In this document: piece by piece, positions 23,699 through 32,951 of the stretch | Layout: every line of letters begins with the position of its first letter | Numbering within the stretch: the first letter of the stretch is position 1 | Assembly (NCBI GenBank): GCA_026414305.1 | Contig: JAOAJH010000006.1 | Coordinates: 1 to 56,613, forward strand | Length of the DNA stretch: 56,613 nt | Reading direction: 5' to 3' | From: Candidatus Aenigmatarchaeota archaeon | GTDB taxonomy: Archaea > Aenigmatarchaeota > Aenigmatarchaeia > CG10238-14 | Notes under the pieces: generated by a model | Told to the model about the DNA's origin: nothing | Database searches by the model: none | Seen by the model: only the letters and a program-made list of their open reading frames with translations | Translations under genes and position numbers: made by a program

Positions 23699-25420
23699 AT
23701 GAAAATTTTCTCAAAATTAGTCAAAGGCTATGTAAATTTGAGCAAAGTTCAACAAATGGAAACAAGTTCTTATCCGATGATAAAAGGGCCGATACAGATA
23801 TCTGGTGAAGTTTCAATTAAAAAAACAGAAGAAATAAACAAATTTTTACTTGAAGGCATAAAAATACCGGATTTTTCAACCAAAGTGTCATCGTTTGGTA
23901 TTGATGAAGAAGATGAAAGACTTGATTTAACATACCCTTTGATTCCTGAAAATCCTGCTAAAGACGAGAGTGTTTTAGCATACACAAAAATACAATGGAA
24001 TAACACAAAAAACCAGTATGAATATTTTCTTGTAGAACCTCAAATATCGCAAGAGATGAGAAAAATAATCGAAAAGCTGAAAGATCTTATAGAAGAAAGA
24101 ATTGACATAGATTTTAACAAGTTAAAGTCAAATGAAGCAAAAGATTATTTGTCAAAAAATCTTGATGATCTCTTGAAAATTTTTAATTTCAAAATAACAG
24201 AACAGGAAAGAAAAATAATTCAATATTATATTGAAAGGGACTTTCTTGGTCTTGGAAGAATAGAGCCATTGATGCATGATCCTAACATAGAAGATATAAG
24301 CTGTGATGGAGTAAACATACCTATATTTGTGTTTCATAGAAATCCTAAAATAGGGTCTGTTCAAACAAACGTTGTATATAATGATCCTGAAGAATTGGAT
24401 GCTGCATTGATAAGATTTGCACAACTATGCGGAACATCAATTTCAATTTTGAATCCTTTGCTTGATGGCGCATTGCCAGATGGATCCAGAATTCAGGGGA
24501 CTTTGGCAACAGATATAGCAAAAAGAGGCTCTAACTTTACAATAAGAAAATTCTCAAAAAATCCATATACACCAACACATCTTTTAAATTCAGAAACAAT
24601 TGATGTCAAAACACTGGCTTACTTATGGACAGCAATAGATTATGGAAGCAGCGTATTATTGTCAGGAGGTACAGCAACAGGCAAGACAACACTATTAAAC
24701 ATATTGTCTTTGTTCATAAGGCCTGAAATGAAAATTGTAAGCATAGAAGATACTGGCGAGATAGTATTGCCACACCCACATTGGATATCTCAGGTTGCAA
24801 GAGTTCCAATATCAACAGATCAGGGTAAACAAAAAGGAGAAATAGATTTGTTTGATCTGCTCAAGGAAAGTCTAAGGCAAAGACCAGATTATATTATAGT
24901 TGGTGAAGTTAGAGGCAAGGAAGCCTATGTCTTATTCCAGCAAATGGCAACTGGCCACTATTCACTTGCAACAATACACGCAGAGTCAATGGAAAAATTA
25001 ATAGACAGACTTATAACACCTCCTATACAATTGCCGCCTAGCTTGATTGAAAGTTTGGATATAGTAGTATTTGTTACGGCTACAAGATACAAAGGCAAAT
25101 TTGTAAGAAAAGTAAAATCAATAGCAGAAGTAGTAGGATTCAATTATTCTGAAAACAAACCTCTGTTCAAGGAGGTAATAAGGTGGAACTCTGACTTCAA
25201 CACATTTGATGCTGTTAACAAAAGCAGCATTTTGGAAAAAATAAAGAAAAGATATGGATTTTCTGAAAAGCAGATAATTGACGAGTTAAAAAGAAGAATG
25301 GTTATTTTGAACTGGATGAAGGAAAACAACATAACAGACTACAAAGATGTTGCCAAAGTCATCGAAGCTTATTATAGATATCCTGTCCAGGTAATTGATG
25401 CAATATCTGGTGAAACATAG
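23699..25420 (+). CDS. Type II/IV secretion ATPase (GspE/TadA/ArlI family)
   Basis: The 573-residue protein powers pilus assembly at the cytoplasmic face. Its N-terminal half (to about 240) includes the LIEERID and ERDFLGLGRIEPLMHDPNIEDISCDG region of the family; the C-terminal half carries Walker A SGGTATGKTT (about 322-331), the Asp box (IEDTGEIVLPH), Walker B IIVGEVRGKEA (about 396-406) and the His box ATGHYSLATIHAES. It most resembles archaeal PilB/ArlI-type ATPases. It overlaps the next gene by one base (TAGTG), binding expression to the platform protein. Confidence 0.93.
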   Translation: MKIFSKLVKGYVNLSKVQQMETSSYPMIKGPIQISGEVSIKKTEEINKFLLEGIKIPDFSTKVSSFGIDEEDERLDLTYPLIPENPAKDESVLAYTKIQWNNTKNQYEYFLVEPQISQEMRKIIEKLKDLIEERIDIDFNKLKSNEAKDYLSKNLDDLLKIFNFKITEQERKIIQYYIERDFLGLGRIEPLMHDPNIEDISCDGVNIPIFVFHRNPKIGSVQTNVVYNDPEELDAALIRFAQLCGTSISILNPLLDGALPDGSRIQGTLATDIAKRGSNFTIRKFSKNPYTPTHLLNSETIDVKTLAYLWTAIDYGSSVLLSGGTATGKTTLLNILSLFIRPEMKIVSIEDTGEIVLPHPHWISQVARVPISTDQGKQKGEIDLFDLLKESLRQRPDYIIVGEVRGKEAYVLFQQMATGHYSLATIHAESMEKLIDRLITPPIQLPPSLIESLDIVVFVTATRYKGKFVRKVKSIAEVVGFNYSENKPLFKEVIRWNSDFNTFDAVNKSSILEKIKKRYGFSEKQIIDELKRRMVILNWMKENNITDYKDVAKVIEAYYRYPVQVIDAISGET

Positions 25421-26289
25421 TGGATGAATATTCAAAATTTGCCATAAAAGTTTTTGGCAAAATAGTGGAATCTAACATAAATTTTTTTTCAGATTTAAGA
25501 GATGACATAAAGAAAAGCGGTTTGAAAAAAACACTTTTAGAATATGTTTCAACGACCCTTTTGACATGCACAATAGTGTTTATTATAGAATTGCCTTTGC
25601 TAGCTGTAATATTTTCTTTGCTTAAATTAGGGGCATTGTTTAGCCTTTTTCTCTCATTGACAATTTCGACAGTTTTCTGTATTTTGCTTTTTGTATTTTT
25701 TCTAAACTACCCAAAGTTTATAATAAGAGACAAAGTAAAGGCTATAGAAAGAAGTTTGCCATTTTCAACGATATACCTTTCAACAATAAGCAGCTCTGGG
25801 GTGCCTGCAAACAAGATGTTTGAAATATTTTCAAACTTTGGAAAAAAAGACGAGGTATCTGCAGAGGCAAAAAGAATAGTTCTTGATATGAAAGGTTTTG
25901 GCCTTAATGTATACGAAGCTTTAGACAGATCAATAGAAAGAGTGCCATCAATAGAGTTCAGAGATCTTTTATGGTCAATGTCGTCAATAATGAAAACAGG
26001 TGGTGATTTAGCAGTGTTCCTCAGGGAAAGGTCAATGAACTATCTCAATAATTATAGGAGAAAATTAAATGAGTTTGCTAGAAATCTTGCGATATTTCTT
26101 GAAATATATTTGACTGTTTTGATTTTGGGGGCAATATTCTTCACTATATTAACATCCATAATGATGGGTTTAGGTGGGGGTTTGGGAAATGCAGTCATTA
26201 TACAGTTTTTGATAGTTTTCATTTTCATACCATTTGTAACTTTTGGCTTCATAGTGCTGATAAAGTCAGCATCTCCAGGCGGTGAATGA
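25420..26289 (+). CDS. Type II secretion F-domain platform protein, first half
   Basis: The 289-residue membrane protein starts at GTG 25420. It has a cytoplasmic segment, two helices (TLLTCTIVFIIELPLLAVIFSLL-type and the FLSLTISTVFCILLFVFFL region), a T2SSF domain (IERSLPFSTIYLSTISSSGVPANKMFEIF, FGLNVYEALDRSIERVP), and two more helices near the end. Archaeal platform proteins usually hold two T2SSF domains in one chain; here the second domain is a separate gene, as TadB/TadC are in Tad systems. It sits in the membrane and couples the ATPase to pilin extraction. Confidence 0.85.
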   Translation: MDEYSKFAIKVFGKIVESNINFFSDLRDDIKKSGLKKTLLEYVSTTLLTCTIVFIIELPLLAVIFSLLKLGALFSLFLSLTISTVFCILLFVFFLNYPKFIIRDKVKAIERSLPFSTIYLSTISSSGVPANKMFEIFSNFGKKDEVSAEAKRIVLDMKGFGLNVYEALDRSIERVPSIEFRDLLWSMSSIMKTGGDLAVFLRERSMNYLNNYRRKLNEFARNLAIFLEIYLTVLILGAIFFTILTSIMMGLGGGLGNAVIIQFLIVFIFIPFVTFGFIVLIKSASPGGE

Positions 26290-26290
26290 A

Positions 26291-27232
26291 ATGGCAGCAC
26301 TGTCAAAAAGAAAAAAGTTAATGCTCATAACAGTGCTAATATCTTTTTTGTTGGTTTCATTATCTTTCATATTTAGCGATGTTGGAATAACAGGAAATGT
26401 GATACTTGTAAGCATATTCATTATAACATTTCCTCAAATTTTTTATACATATATAGAGTACAAGGATGTAAAAGAAATGGAAGCAAGGTTTCCGTATTTT
26501 TTAAGGGATCTTACAGAATCTTTAAGGTCAGGCATGCCATTGCATAAAGCGATAATACTTGCCGGCAGAGTTGATTATGGTAAGCTTAGCAAAGAAATAA
26601 AAAAAATGGCTTATCAGCTTACATGGGGTGTTAGCGTAGTTAAAGTTCTTGAGCAAGCCGAAAAGCGATTAGAGTCAAGCCCAATAATGTCACAAAACAT
26701 TAGAATAATAATTGAAACTTACAAAGCTGGTGGAAACATAGACAGAACACTTGATAGCATAGCGACAGCAATATTGACAATTCAAGAAACTCAAAATGAA
26801 AGAAAAAGCACATTAAATCAGTATATTGTTGCAATGTATGCAATCACCTATATTTTTATTGGAATTATTGTTGGTATAAGCAGGTTGCTTGTTCCAATAT
26901 TTACAACTTCAGCTGGGGCAGCAGGGCCAATAGGAACCATAATGGGTAATCCATGTGAACAATGTATATATTTTCCAGGCCCAAACTGTATGCCATGCTA
27001 TATGTATTTCAGCATATGCAGACTTCTTGGTACAGCCACAGAAACTATAAGTTGCTACTACACAGGCTTGTTCTTTTCAATGATAGTTGTTCAGTCTATC
27101 TGCGGTGGCCTTGTTGCCGGACAGATAAGTGAAGGTTCTATAAAAGCTGGAATAAAGCACAGCATGATATTGCTGGCATCATCTACAGGAATATTTTTGA
27201 TTTTGATCAGACTGGGTTTTTTAGGTGGATAG
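26291..27232 (+). CDS. Type II secretion F-domain platform protein, second half
   Basis: ATG 26291 follows GGTGA; the frame also has GTG 26282 overlapping the preceding stop. The product of about 313 residues has paired N-terminal helices, a T2SSF domain (FLRDLTESLRSGMPLHKAI, YQLTWGVSVVKVLEQAEKRL, IIETYKAGGNIDRTLDSIA) and C-terminal helices. A loop with seven or eight cysteines (NPCEQCIYFPGPNCMPCYMY and CRLLG, SCYY) lies between helices and is unusual; it may be disulfide-bonded outside or bind metal. It partners the preceding platform half. Confidence 0.83.
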   Translation: MAALSKRKKLMLITVLISFLLVSLSFIFSDVGITGNVILVSIFIITFPQIFYTYIEYKDVKEMEARFPYFLRDLTESLRSGMPLHKAIILAGRVDYGKLSKEIKKMAYQLTWGVSVVKVLEQAEKRLESSPIMSQNIRIIIETYKAGGNIDRTLDSIATAILTIQETQNERKSTLNQYIVAMYAITYIFIGIIVGISRLLVPIFTTSAGAAGPIGTIMGNPCEQCIYFPGPNCMPCYMYFSICRLLGTATETISCYYTGLFFSMIVVQSICGGLVAGQISEGSIKAGIKHSMILLASSTGIFLILIRLGFLGG

Positions 27233-27739
27233 ATGAAAAAAGCGCAAATCACAGTTGAATACATCGTGGCTTTTACTATATTTATAGGCGTGATAGGTTA
27301 TGTTTATATAAACTACTCTAGAAGCTTTCAGCCATTTTTGTTAGAAACTGAAAAAGAGGAAAAATACACTGAAGCATTCCAAATATCCGAGTTAATGTTG
27401 AATGGTTTGGGGGATCCTACAAATTGGAACACTTTGAGTTTAAATCAAATAAAAAGAGTCGGGTTATCTGAAAATTTAAACAAACAAAATTATCTATCTC
27501 AGCAAAAAATAGCAGCACTACAAGCAATTTGTCAAAATAGCTATGCCGATGCTAAAAGGTTGATAGGCTCAGAAAAAAATTTTCACATGTTCATCTTTTC
27601 AATAGACAATAGTGGAAACAGGAACAGCTTGCTTTCTTGTGTGCCACCAAATATTGTTAGAGAACAAATTAATGTTACTGTAAAAAGGTATGCAAACACA
27701 AACAACGGACAGCTGGTTGAGTTGATGATACAGGTGTGA
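27233..27739 (+). CDS. Class III signal peptide pilin-like protein
   Basis: The 168-residue product starts MKKAQITVEYIVAFTIFIGV, with A-Q-x-x-x-E-Y at the predicted cleavage point, so it is processed like archaeal class III pilins. The head is mixed alpha/beta, with two cysteines (AICQN and LLSCVPP). No gap separates it from the platform gene, and its stop overlaps the next gene's possible GTG. Probably a minor pilin. Confidence 0.75.
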   Translation: MKKAQITVEYIVAFTIFIGVIGYVYINYSRSFQPFLLETEKEEKYTEAFQISELMLNGLGDPTNWNTLSLNQIKRVGLSENLNKQNYLSQQKIAALQAICQNSYADAKRLIGSEKNFHMFIFSIDNSGNRNSLLSCVPPNIVREQINVTVKRYANTNNGQLVELMIQV

Positions 27740-27741
27740 TT

Positions 27742-28134
27742 ATGAAAGGTGTGACAGCGCTTTTGGAAGCAACGCTTGCAGGTGTTTTAATTATCATGAT
27801 ATTTCTTTATTTTCTTCCTCAATATTCAACCAAGAGCGAATGGAGTTCTGTTTTTTTGCAAATGACAGTTAATGATGTTATTTTGACAATAGACAACTCC
27901 GGTCAACTTTACAATTTTGCAAGAAACACAAACCAGTTTGACAGCTATATGAACAGAATTTTTTCAAATTCTGTTTATGTTTGGTGGAAAGATATAGAAG
28001 GTTTACCAACAGGAACAGATACCCAACGATTGTATTTCACAAAAGCAAAAAAAGCAACAATGGTAGACGTTGTTAACGTAAACGGCAATCTTGTCTTTTA
28101 TAGCTTTACGCTTTATATGGGTTATGTTTTCTAA
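27742..28134 (+). CDS. Pilin-like protein, last gene of pilus operon
   Basis: ATG 27742 (MKGVTALLEATLAGVLIIMI) is chosen because pilin signals begin M-K-G and GGTGTGATT lies before it; GTG 27736 is possible. The K-G followed by V-T-x-x-x-E again places Glu five residues into the mature helix. The head of about 95 residues has no cysteine. It ends the operon: four bases of its 3' end overlap the convergent FttA gene. Confidence 0.7.
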   Translation: MKGVTALLEATLAGVLIIMIFLYFLPQYSTKSEWSSVFLQMTVNDVILTIDNSGQLYNFARNTNQFDSYMNRIFSNSVYVWWKDIEGLPTGTDTQRLYFTKAKKATMVDVVNVNGNLVFYSFTLYMGYVF

Positions 28135-29996
28135 ACAAGTCTTATTGTTTCTAAATTTTTAGGAGCAATAGTTTCAGCTCTGAATGCTTTATGTAAAGCA
28201 CTAGCCAATGCTATTGGTTTGTTTTCTTCACCATGATTTACAATTATTCTTTCTGGCCTTGATCTCAACCTGTGCACAAAGTTAAACAACTCTTTAACAT
28301 CAGCATGACCGGATAAACCATCGATTGTTTTTACCTCTAATTCAAGCTTTAGCGTTATGTTTTTTCCATTTGAACTGACAGGTATTTCTCTCCAACCTTT
28401 TTGTATTCTTCTACCAAGGCTGCCCTCTGCTTGATATCCAACAAAAACAAGCGAGTTTCTTTTATCTTCGCCTAATGCTGTTAAATGAGACATTACAGGT
28501 CCACCTTCAAGCATACCTGAAGTAGATATAATGACGCAAGGTCTATTTTCCCATGCCTTTTCTCTGTCTTGCTGCGATGACAATCGCTTGAATATAGGAT
28601 TTGTGAACGGATTTTCTCCTTGCAATATTTTGCTTTCTATACTTTTTGACATGTATTCAGGATAAGCAGTATGTATAGCAGTTGAATCCCATATCATACC
28701 ATCAACATAGACAGGATGTTCAAACTTGTAATAATCTAAAATTGCCATTATTTCTTGCGCCCTACCAACAGCAAAGCTAGGTATCAAACATATTCCATTT
28801 CTTTGCATTGTTCTATTTATTATATCCATCAAAGCGTCTTCTGCTTCCTGTCTTGATGGCATGACATCATTGTTTGAACCATATGTTGATTCTATTATCA
28901 GTGTTTCAATTCTCTGAAAGTTTGTAAAGGCAGGATCAAACAATCTTGATCTGGTGAATTTAATATCAGCTGTATAGACTATGTTATGTAGACCTTGACC
29001 TATGTGTAAATGAACTTGACCACCACCGAGCATATGACCGTTTGGCTGGAATGTTAATCTTATGTCAGGGCCAACATCTGAAACTTCATTGTAATCAATT
29101 GTTATTGTATGCTTTATCGCTTCTTTCACACCCTTTGCAGTGAATAGAGGTTGTGTGCCTTGTTTTTGCATGACATCGATATAATCCATATTAAGTAATG
29201 TGAACAAATCCAATACAGGCGGGGTACAGTATAATGGACCATCAAATCCATATTCATATAAATAAGGAATAAAACCACAGTGATCCAAATGCGCATGGCT
29301 CAATATTATTGCATCTATTTCCGACAAGTCAAACTCTTTAACATTAATGTAGGGATATCTATTATTCCCTGTTCCTCCTGCGTTTATACCACAATCAACA
29401 AGCACTTTTGATTTCGGTGTTTCAAACATTATGCATGATCTTCCAACTTCTCTAAATGAACCTAAACAAAACATTCTCACCCAATCTCTGTTTGTTGTTT
29501 TTTCAGAGAATATATTCTTTCCAACTTGCTTTAAGAATTTCACTCTCCATTTTGCTTCTTCGTGAATCAAGTTTCTTGTTGATTTAACTATGTTTGATGT
29601 AATTTCAGGCGATCTCTCTATTTTTGGAACCCATAAAATAGATTCTTTTAGTTTTTTTAATGTCTCACCACCTTTGCCTATAACTAAACCAGGTTTTTCA
29701 GCTATTATGAAAACAACACTTCTTTCTGGCTCAAAATATATGTCTTTTATTGCAGCTTCAGCTGGCACAATCTCTTCAATTTTTTTCTTTGCATTTTCAG
29801 GCTGCATGCACATGCTGTTTTCAAGCCTGACTTCAATTCTTTTCTTCAATTCGCTGACAAGCTCTCTTACTTGCTCAGCTGCGTCAAGGAAAAATACCTT
29901 GTCCTTTGTATATATGACTATTTCACACCCTTCCAACTCTACTCTTTCAATTACATCCTTTGGAAAGCTAGACTTTACCTTTTCTAAAATATCCAT
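28131..29996 (-). CDS. fttA: FttA/aCPSF1 transcription termination nuclease
   Basis: The 621-residue protein is the archaeal CPSF73-like factor. It has two N-terminal KH-type domains (to about 145, with GKGG at 107-110), a metallo-beta-lactamase domain with HAHLDH at about 234-239, and a beta-CASP domain with the GGPVMSH and SGHADVKEL motifs. The family cuts U-rich RNA 3' ends and terminates transcription in archaea. Key metal ligands are all present. It lies 19 bases after psmB on the same strand, a pairing common in archaea. Confidence 0.95.
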   Translation of the reverse strand: MDILEKVKSSFPKDVIERVELEGCEIVIYTKDKVFFLDAAEQVRELVSELKKRIEVRLENSMCMQPENAKKKIEEIVPAEAAIKDIYFEPERSVVFIIAEKPGLVIGKGGETLKKLKESILWVPKIERSPEITSNIVKSTRNLIHEEAKWRVKFLKQVGKNIFSEKTTNRDWVRMFCLGSFREVGRSCIMFETPKSKVLVDCGINAGGTGNNRYPYINVKEFDLSEIDAIILSHAHLDHCGFIPYLYEYGFDGPLYCTPPVLDLFTLLNMDYIDVMQKQGTQPLFTAKGVKEAIKHTITIDYNEVSDVGPDIRLTFQPNGHMLGGGQVHLHIGQGLHNIVYTADIKFTRSRLFDPAFTNFQRIETLIIESTYGSNNDVMPSRQEAEDALMDIINRTMQRNGICLIPSFAVGRAQEIMAILDYYKFEHPVYVDGMIWDSTAIHTAYPEYMSKSIESKILQGENPFTNPIFKRLSSQQDREKAWENRPCVIISTSGMLEGGPVMSHLTALGEDKRNSLVFVGYQAEGSLGRRIQKGWREIPVSSNGKNITLKLELEVKTIDGLSGHADVKELFNFVHRLRSRPERIIVNHGEENKPIALASALHKAFRAETIAPKNLETIRLV

Positions 29997-30015
29997 TTCA
30001 ATCAGCTTGAGAATT

Positions 30016-30651
30016 TCAGTTCTTTGAAATCTTTTGTACCTCTTCTTGGGTCAAAAGCCTAAAACCATTTTTATCAATTACAGCAACATCTATACCTTTC
30101 CCACCCGAAGCTATGTCCCTTTCAACAGCAGCTCTCACTGCTTTGACAGCAACCTGTTTTGCCTCTTCTATTGTCATTCCATCTTTGTATAGTATTTCCA
30201 AAACACCAAATGCCATTGGGGATCCTGAGCCAGTTGAAAAGAATTTCTTTTCTTCTAGTTTTGAACCATCTGGATGTAATATAAACAACTGAGGCCCCTT
30301 TTCGTCAACACCTGCTAGTATCACTTGAACCAAGTATGGGTACCATCTGCCACCATACATTATATTTGCAAGCAAAGAAGCAGCAGCATTTACACTTATT
30401 TTTTTATTTTCTCTCAATTCGTACAATGTGGCTTCTGCTTTTAGATATCTTACCAAAGTTTGTATATCACCTACAGATCCTGCTTGTGTCATTCCTATAT
30501 GAGGCATTACCTCCACTATCTTTATATCATCTTTCGAAGCTACTAGATAACCTAAAGTAGCCTTTTTCTCTGCGGCTAACACTATTCCATCCTTGCATAC
30601 AATACCCACTGTTGTGGTTCCAGTTTTTAATTTCTTAATTTGTTCTTCCAA
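30016..30651 (-). CDS. psmB: Proteasome beta subunit
   Basis: The peptidase subunit of the 20S proteasome. TTG 30651 is taken as start because AAGGAGGT lies just before it; the frame extends nine codons further without such a site. The propeptide MEEQIKKLKTG is then cut before Thr in the KTG-TTTVG motif, exposing the nucleophile. Lys33-type KKATLG, Asp in VCKDGIV and the SGSPMAFG region are in place. The alpha subunit is not in this window. Cdc48 at 34833 could act as unfoldase. Confidence 0.95.
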   Translation of the reverse strand: MEEQIKKLKTGTTTVGIVCKDGIVLAAEKKATLGYLVASKDDIKIVEVMPHIGMTQAGSVGDIQTLVRYLKAEATLYELRENKKISVNAAASLLANIMYGGRWYPYLVQVILAGVDEKGPQLFILHPDGSKLEEKKFFSTGSGSPMAFGVLEILYKDGMTIEEAKQVAVKAVRAAVERDIASGGKGIDVAVIDKNGFRLLTQEEVQKISKN

Positions 30652-30714
30652 AGAAACAACCTCCTTAGAATTTGTCAATATAATAATACCGTTAATAATA
30701 ATTTAAATATTTAT

Positions 30715-32142
30715 CTAATATGACCTTGCAAAATAAGCAACTACATTTGCGCTTTTGTCACAAAACACACATTTACCTTTTATTTTTTCTTGTTTGAATG
30801 GTATCACTCTTACAGTTGCTGTTGTTTGCTCTTTAATTTCTTTTTCACATTCTATACTGCTGCACCATTTTGCTTTCACAAAACCGCCTTTTTGAATTAT
30901 TTCCTTAAAGCCATCAAAAGTGTTAACCTCATATGTATTATTATCAAGCATTTCTTTTGCTTTTTTAAACATGTTTTTCTGTATGTCTTCAATCAAATTT
31001 TCAATTTCTCTTTCCAAGCTAGTTTCTTTGATAGAAAGCTTTTCGTTTTTATCCCTTCTTACAGCTGTAATTTGCTTGTTTTCAACATCTCTTGGTCCTA
31101 TTTCTATTCTTACAGGAACGCCTTTAAGCTCCCAATCATTAAATTTCCATCCAGGCGTATAATCCCTTTTGTCAACATAAACCCTGTATTTTGCTAGCCT
31201 TCTTTGTATTTCATCAATTTTTGTCAAAACATTCTTGTGTTTTTCATAACCTATTGGTACTATAACTATTTGTATTGGTGCTATCTTTGGAGGTAAAACA
31301 AGCCCTTTGTCATCACCATGAACCATTATCAATGCGCCTATTGTTCTTGTGCTTATACCCCATGATGTTTGCCACGCATGCTTTTCCTTTTCATCTTTAT
31401 CTGTGAATTTTACATCAAATACTTTTGAAAAGTGTTGGCCTAAATCATGAGAAGTTGCTATTTGCAAAGCCTTTCCATCAAACATCAATGCTTCTATTGA
31501 GGTTGTTTTTAACGCACCAGCAAATTTTTCACCTTCACTCTTTTCACCATCAATAACTGGTATAGCAAGATACTCTTCCGCTAATTTTTTGTATTGTTTT
31601 AATCTAAGCAAAACCTCTTCCCATGACTCTTGATGAGTTGCATGAACCGTGTGCCCTTCCTGCCATAAAAATTCTCTTGTCCTCAAAAAAAGTTTTGTAG
31701 CTTTGGTTTCCCATCTAACAACATTGCACCATTGATTCAAACGTAACGGCAAATCCCTGTGGCTTCTTATCCATTCTGAAAATACAGTGTACATTATTGT
31801 TTCAGAAGTTGGCCTGACAGCAAGTTTTTCTTCAAGATCACTTTCTCCACCTTTGGTTATCCATGCAACTTCGGGAACAAAACCTTGAAAATGTTCGGAT
31901 TCTTTTTTCAGCATAGACTCAGGTATAAACATTGGAAAATAGCAGTTTTCGACCCCAGTTTCTTTAAGCCATGAATCAAGTGTTTTTTGAATGTTTTCCC
32001 ATATAGCATATCCATATGGCTTTATTATCATGCAGCCTTTTACAGGACTGTAATCAGCTAACCCAGCTTTTTGTATAACTTGAGTGTACCATTCAGAAAA
32101 ATTTTCGCTTTTTTTGACAGTTAACCCAAGCTGTTCGCTCAT
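30715..32142 (-). CDS. proS: Prolyl-tRNA synthetase, archaeal/eukaryal type
   Basis: The 475-residue class II enzyme charges tRNA-Pro, whose gene lies 350 bases upstream. Motif 2 (RWETKATKLFLRTREFLWQEGHTVH), motif 3 (IGALIMVHGDDKGLVLPP) and the anticodon-binding domain are clear. The C-terminal zinc-type extension has CVFC near the end and CSSIEC before it, then closes with Y as in the eukaryal/archaeal form, whose C-terminal Tyr reaches the active site. Ten bases separate it from the CsaA-like gene, so they form a pair. Confidence 0.95.
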   Translation of the reverse strand: MSEQLGLTVKKSENFSEWYTQVIQKAGLADYSPVKGCMIIKPYGYAIWENIQKTLDSWLKETGVENCYFPMFIPESMLKKESEHFQGFVPEVAWITKGGESDLEEKLAVRPTSETIMYTVFSEWIRSHRDLPLRLNQWCNVVRWETKATKLFLRTREFLWQEGHTVHATHQESWEEVLLRLKQYKKLAEEYLAIPVIDGEKSEGEKFAGALKTTSIEALMFDGKALQIATSHDLGQHFSKVFDVKFTDKDEKEKHAWQTSWGISTRTIGALIMVHGDDKGLVLPPKIAPIQIVIVPIGYEKHKNVLTKIDEIQRRLAKYRVYVDKRDYTPGWKFNDWELKGVPVRIEIGPRDVENKQITAVRRDKNEKLSIKETSLEREIENLIEDIQKNMFKKAKEMLDNNTYEVNTFDGFKEIIQKGGFVKAKWCSSIECEKEIKEQTTATVRVIPFKQEKIKGKCVFCDKSANVVAYFARSY

Positions 32143-32151
32143 ACAAACACC

Positions 32152-32481
32152 TCAATAAACCCTTTCACCCAATTTTGCATCTCTCTCTGTTGTCAATAAT
32201 ACTACATTCTTTTTATCATCATTAACGCCTAAAACAAGCACCTCCGAAACAAAGTTTGCTATTTGCTTTGGTCTGAAGTTTGTCACTGCAATCACATTTT
32301 TCCCTATCAAATCCTTCTTGCTATATAATTTTGTTATTTGAGCACTTGACTTTTTCACTCCAAAATCACCAAAATCGATTTCAAGTTTGTAAGAAGGCTT
32401 TCTTGCTTCTGGAAAATCATCAACCCTTATTATTTTTCCAACCCTCATTTCAACTTTTTCAAAGTCTTCATATTCAATCAT
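32152..32481 (-). CDS. CsaA/MetRS-beta-like tRNA-binding OB-fold protein
   Basis: The 109-residue protein is a single tRNA-binding OB domain related to CsaA, Trbp111 and the C-terminal domain of methionyl-tRNA synthetase. Typical segments are VEMRVGKIIRVDDFPEARKPSYKLEIDFG, SSAQIT and VIAVTNFRPKQIANFVSEVLVLG. Such proteins form dimers that grip the tRNA elbow and help synthetases in trans. Its place just ahead of proS and behind tRNA-Pro makes a link with prolyl-tRNA charging plausible, though MetRS is the usual partner. Confidence 0.88.
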   Translation of the reverse strand: MIEYEDFEKVEMRVGKIIRVDDFPEARKPSYKLEIDFGDFGVKKSSAQITKLYSKKDLIGKNVIAVTNFRPKQIANFVSEVLVLGVNDDKKNVVLLTTERDAKLGERVY

Positions 32482-32494
32482 TTAAACACCTTTA

Positions 32495-32569
32495 TGGGGC
32501 AGCCGAGATTTGAACTCGGGTCGCCTGCTCCCAAGGCAGGAATCGTAGACCAAGCTGGACCACTGCCCC
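32495..32569 (-). tRNA. tRNA-Pro, anticodon UGG
   Basis: The 75-base gene has acceptor GGGGCAG/CTGCCCC, anticodon stem CCTGC/GCAGG with loop CTTGGGA, T stem CCGAG/CTCGG and discriminator A. The D stem GTCC/CGAT is weak. Anticodon UGG reads Pro CCN codons. It lies just upstream of the CsaA-like and proS genes on the same strand. Confidence 0.92.
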
Positions 32570-32776
32570 TTTTAAAACTAGAAAGAAATAGAAAGTGAAA
32601 ATATTTAGATATGTGGAATACACTCACCTTAATTTATTTTACACACAAAATTTATAAAATATACCATTATAAAAAAATTTTTAATGAATGAAGTCTTTTA
32701 ATGTTTTTCATCAAAAATCTTATAAAAAATTTTTTAGTTACACTTTTATACTTTTTTTCCAAAATAATTTCTAAAG

Positions 32777-32908
32777 AGTATGCCATCTAAACATAAATTT
32801 AATTTTAGAGTCTTTAATTTGGCATACTGTTATTCATCCCAAAATATCAAGGTCATTTAAATTGGGATGATTCCGACTTTTTCTCTTTCTGTTGGATGAC
32901 CATGTCGG
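32777..32908. other. Gap region with three successive inverted repeats
   Basis: The 380-base gap between tRNA-Pro and the zinc-ribbon gene has no gene I can support. Its right half holds AGTATGCCA/TGGCATACT (32777-32785, 32820-32828), CATCCCAA/TTGGGATG (32835-32842, 32862-32869) and CCGAC/GTCGG (32873-32877, 32904-32908). The last two could form adjacent hairpins in a leader of the zinc-ribbon message or a small RNA. C/D-box or RNase P RNA signatures were not found. Confidence 0.4.
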
Positions 32909-32951
32909 GTGTTGTGTCAAAGGGCTTGAAAAAAACGTGGAGGTGAAAAAG

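Noticed and set aside
32863-32910. Possible C/D box small RNA (GGATGAT and GGATGAC boxes).
   Set aside because: No CUGA D or D' box at the right spacing, so the guide-RNA reading fails.
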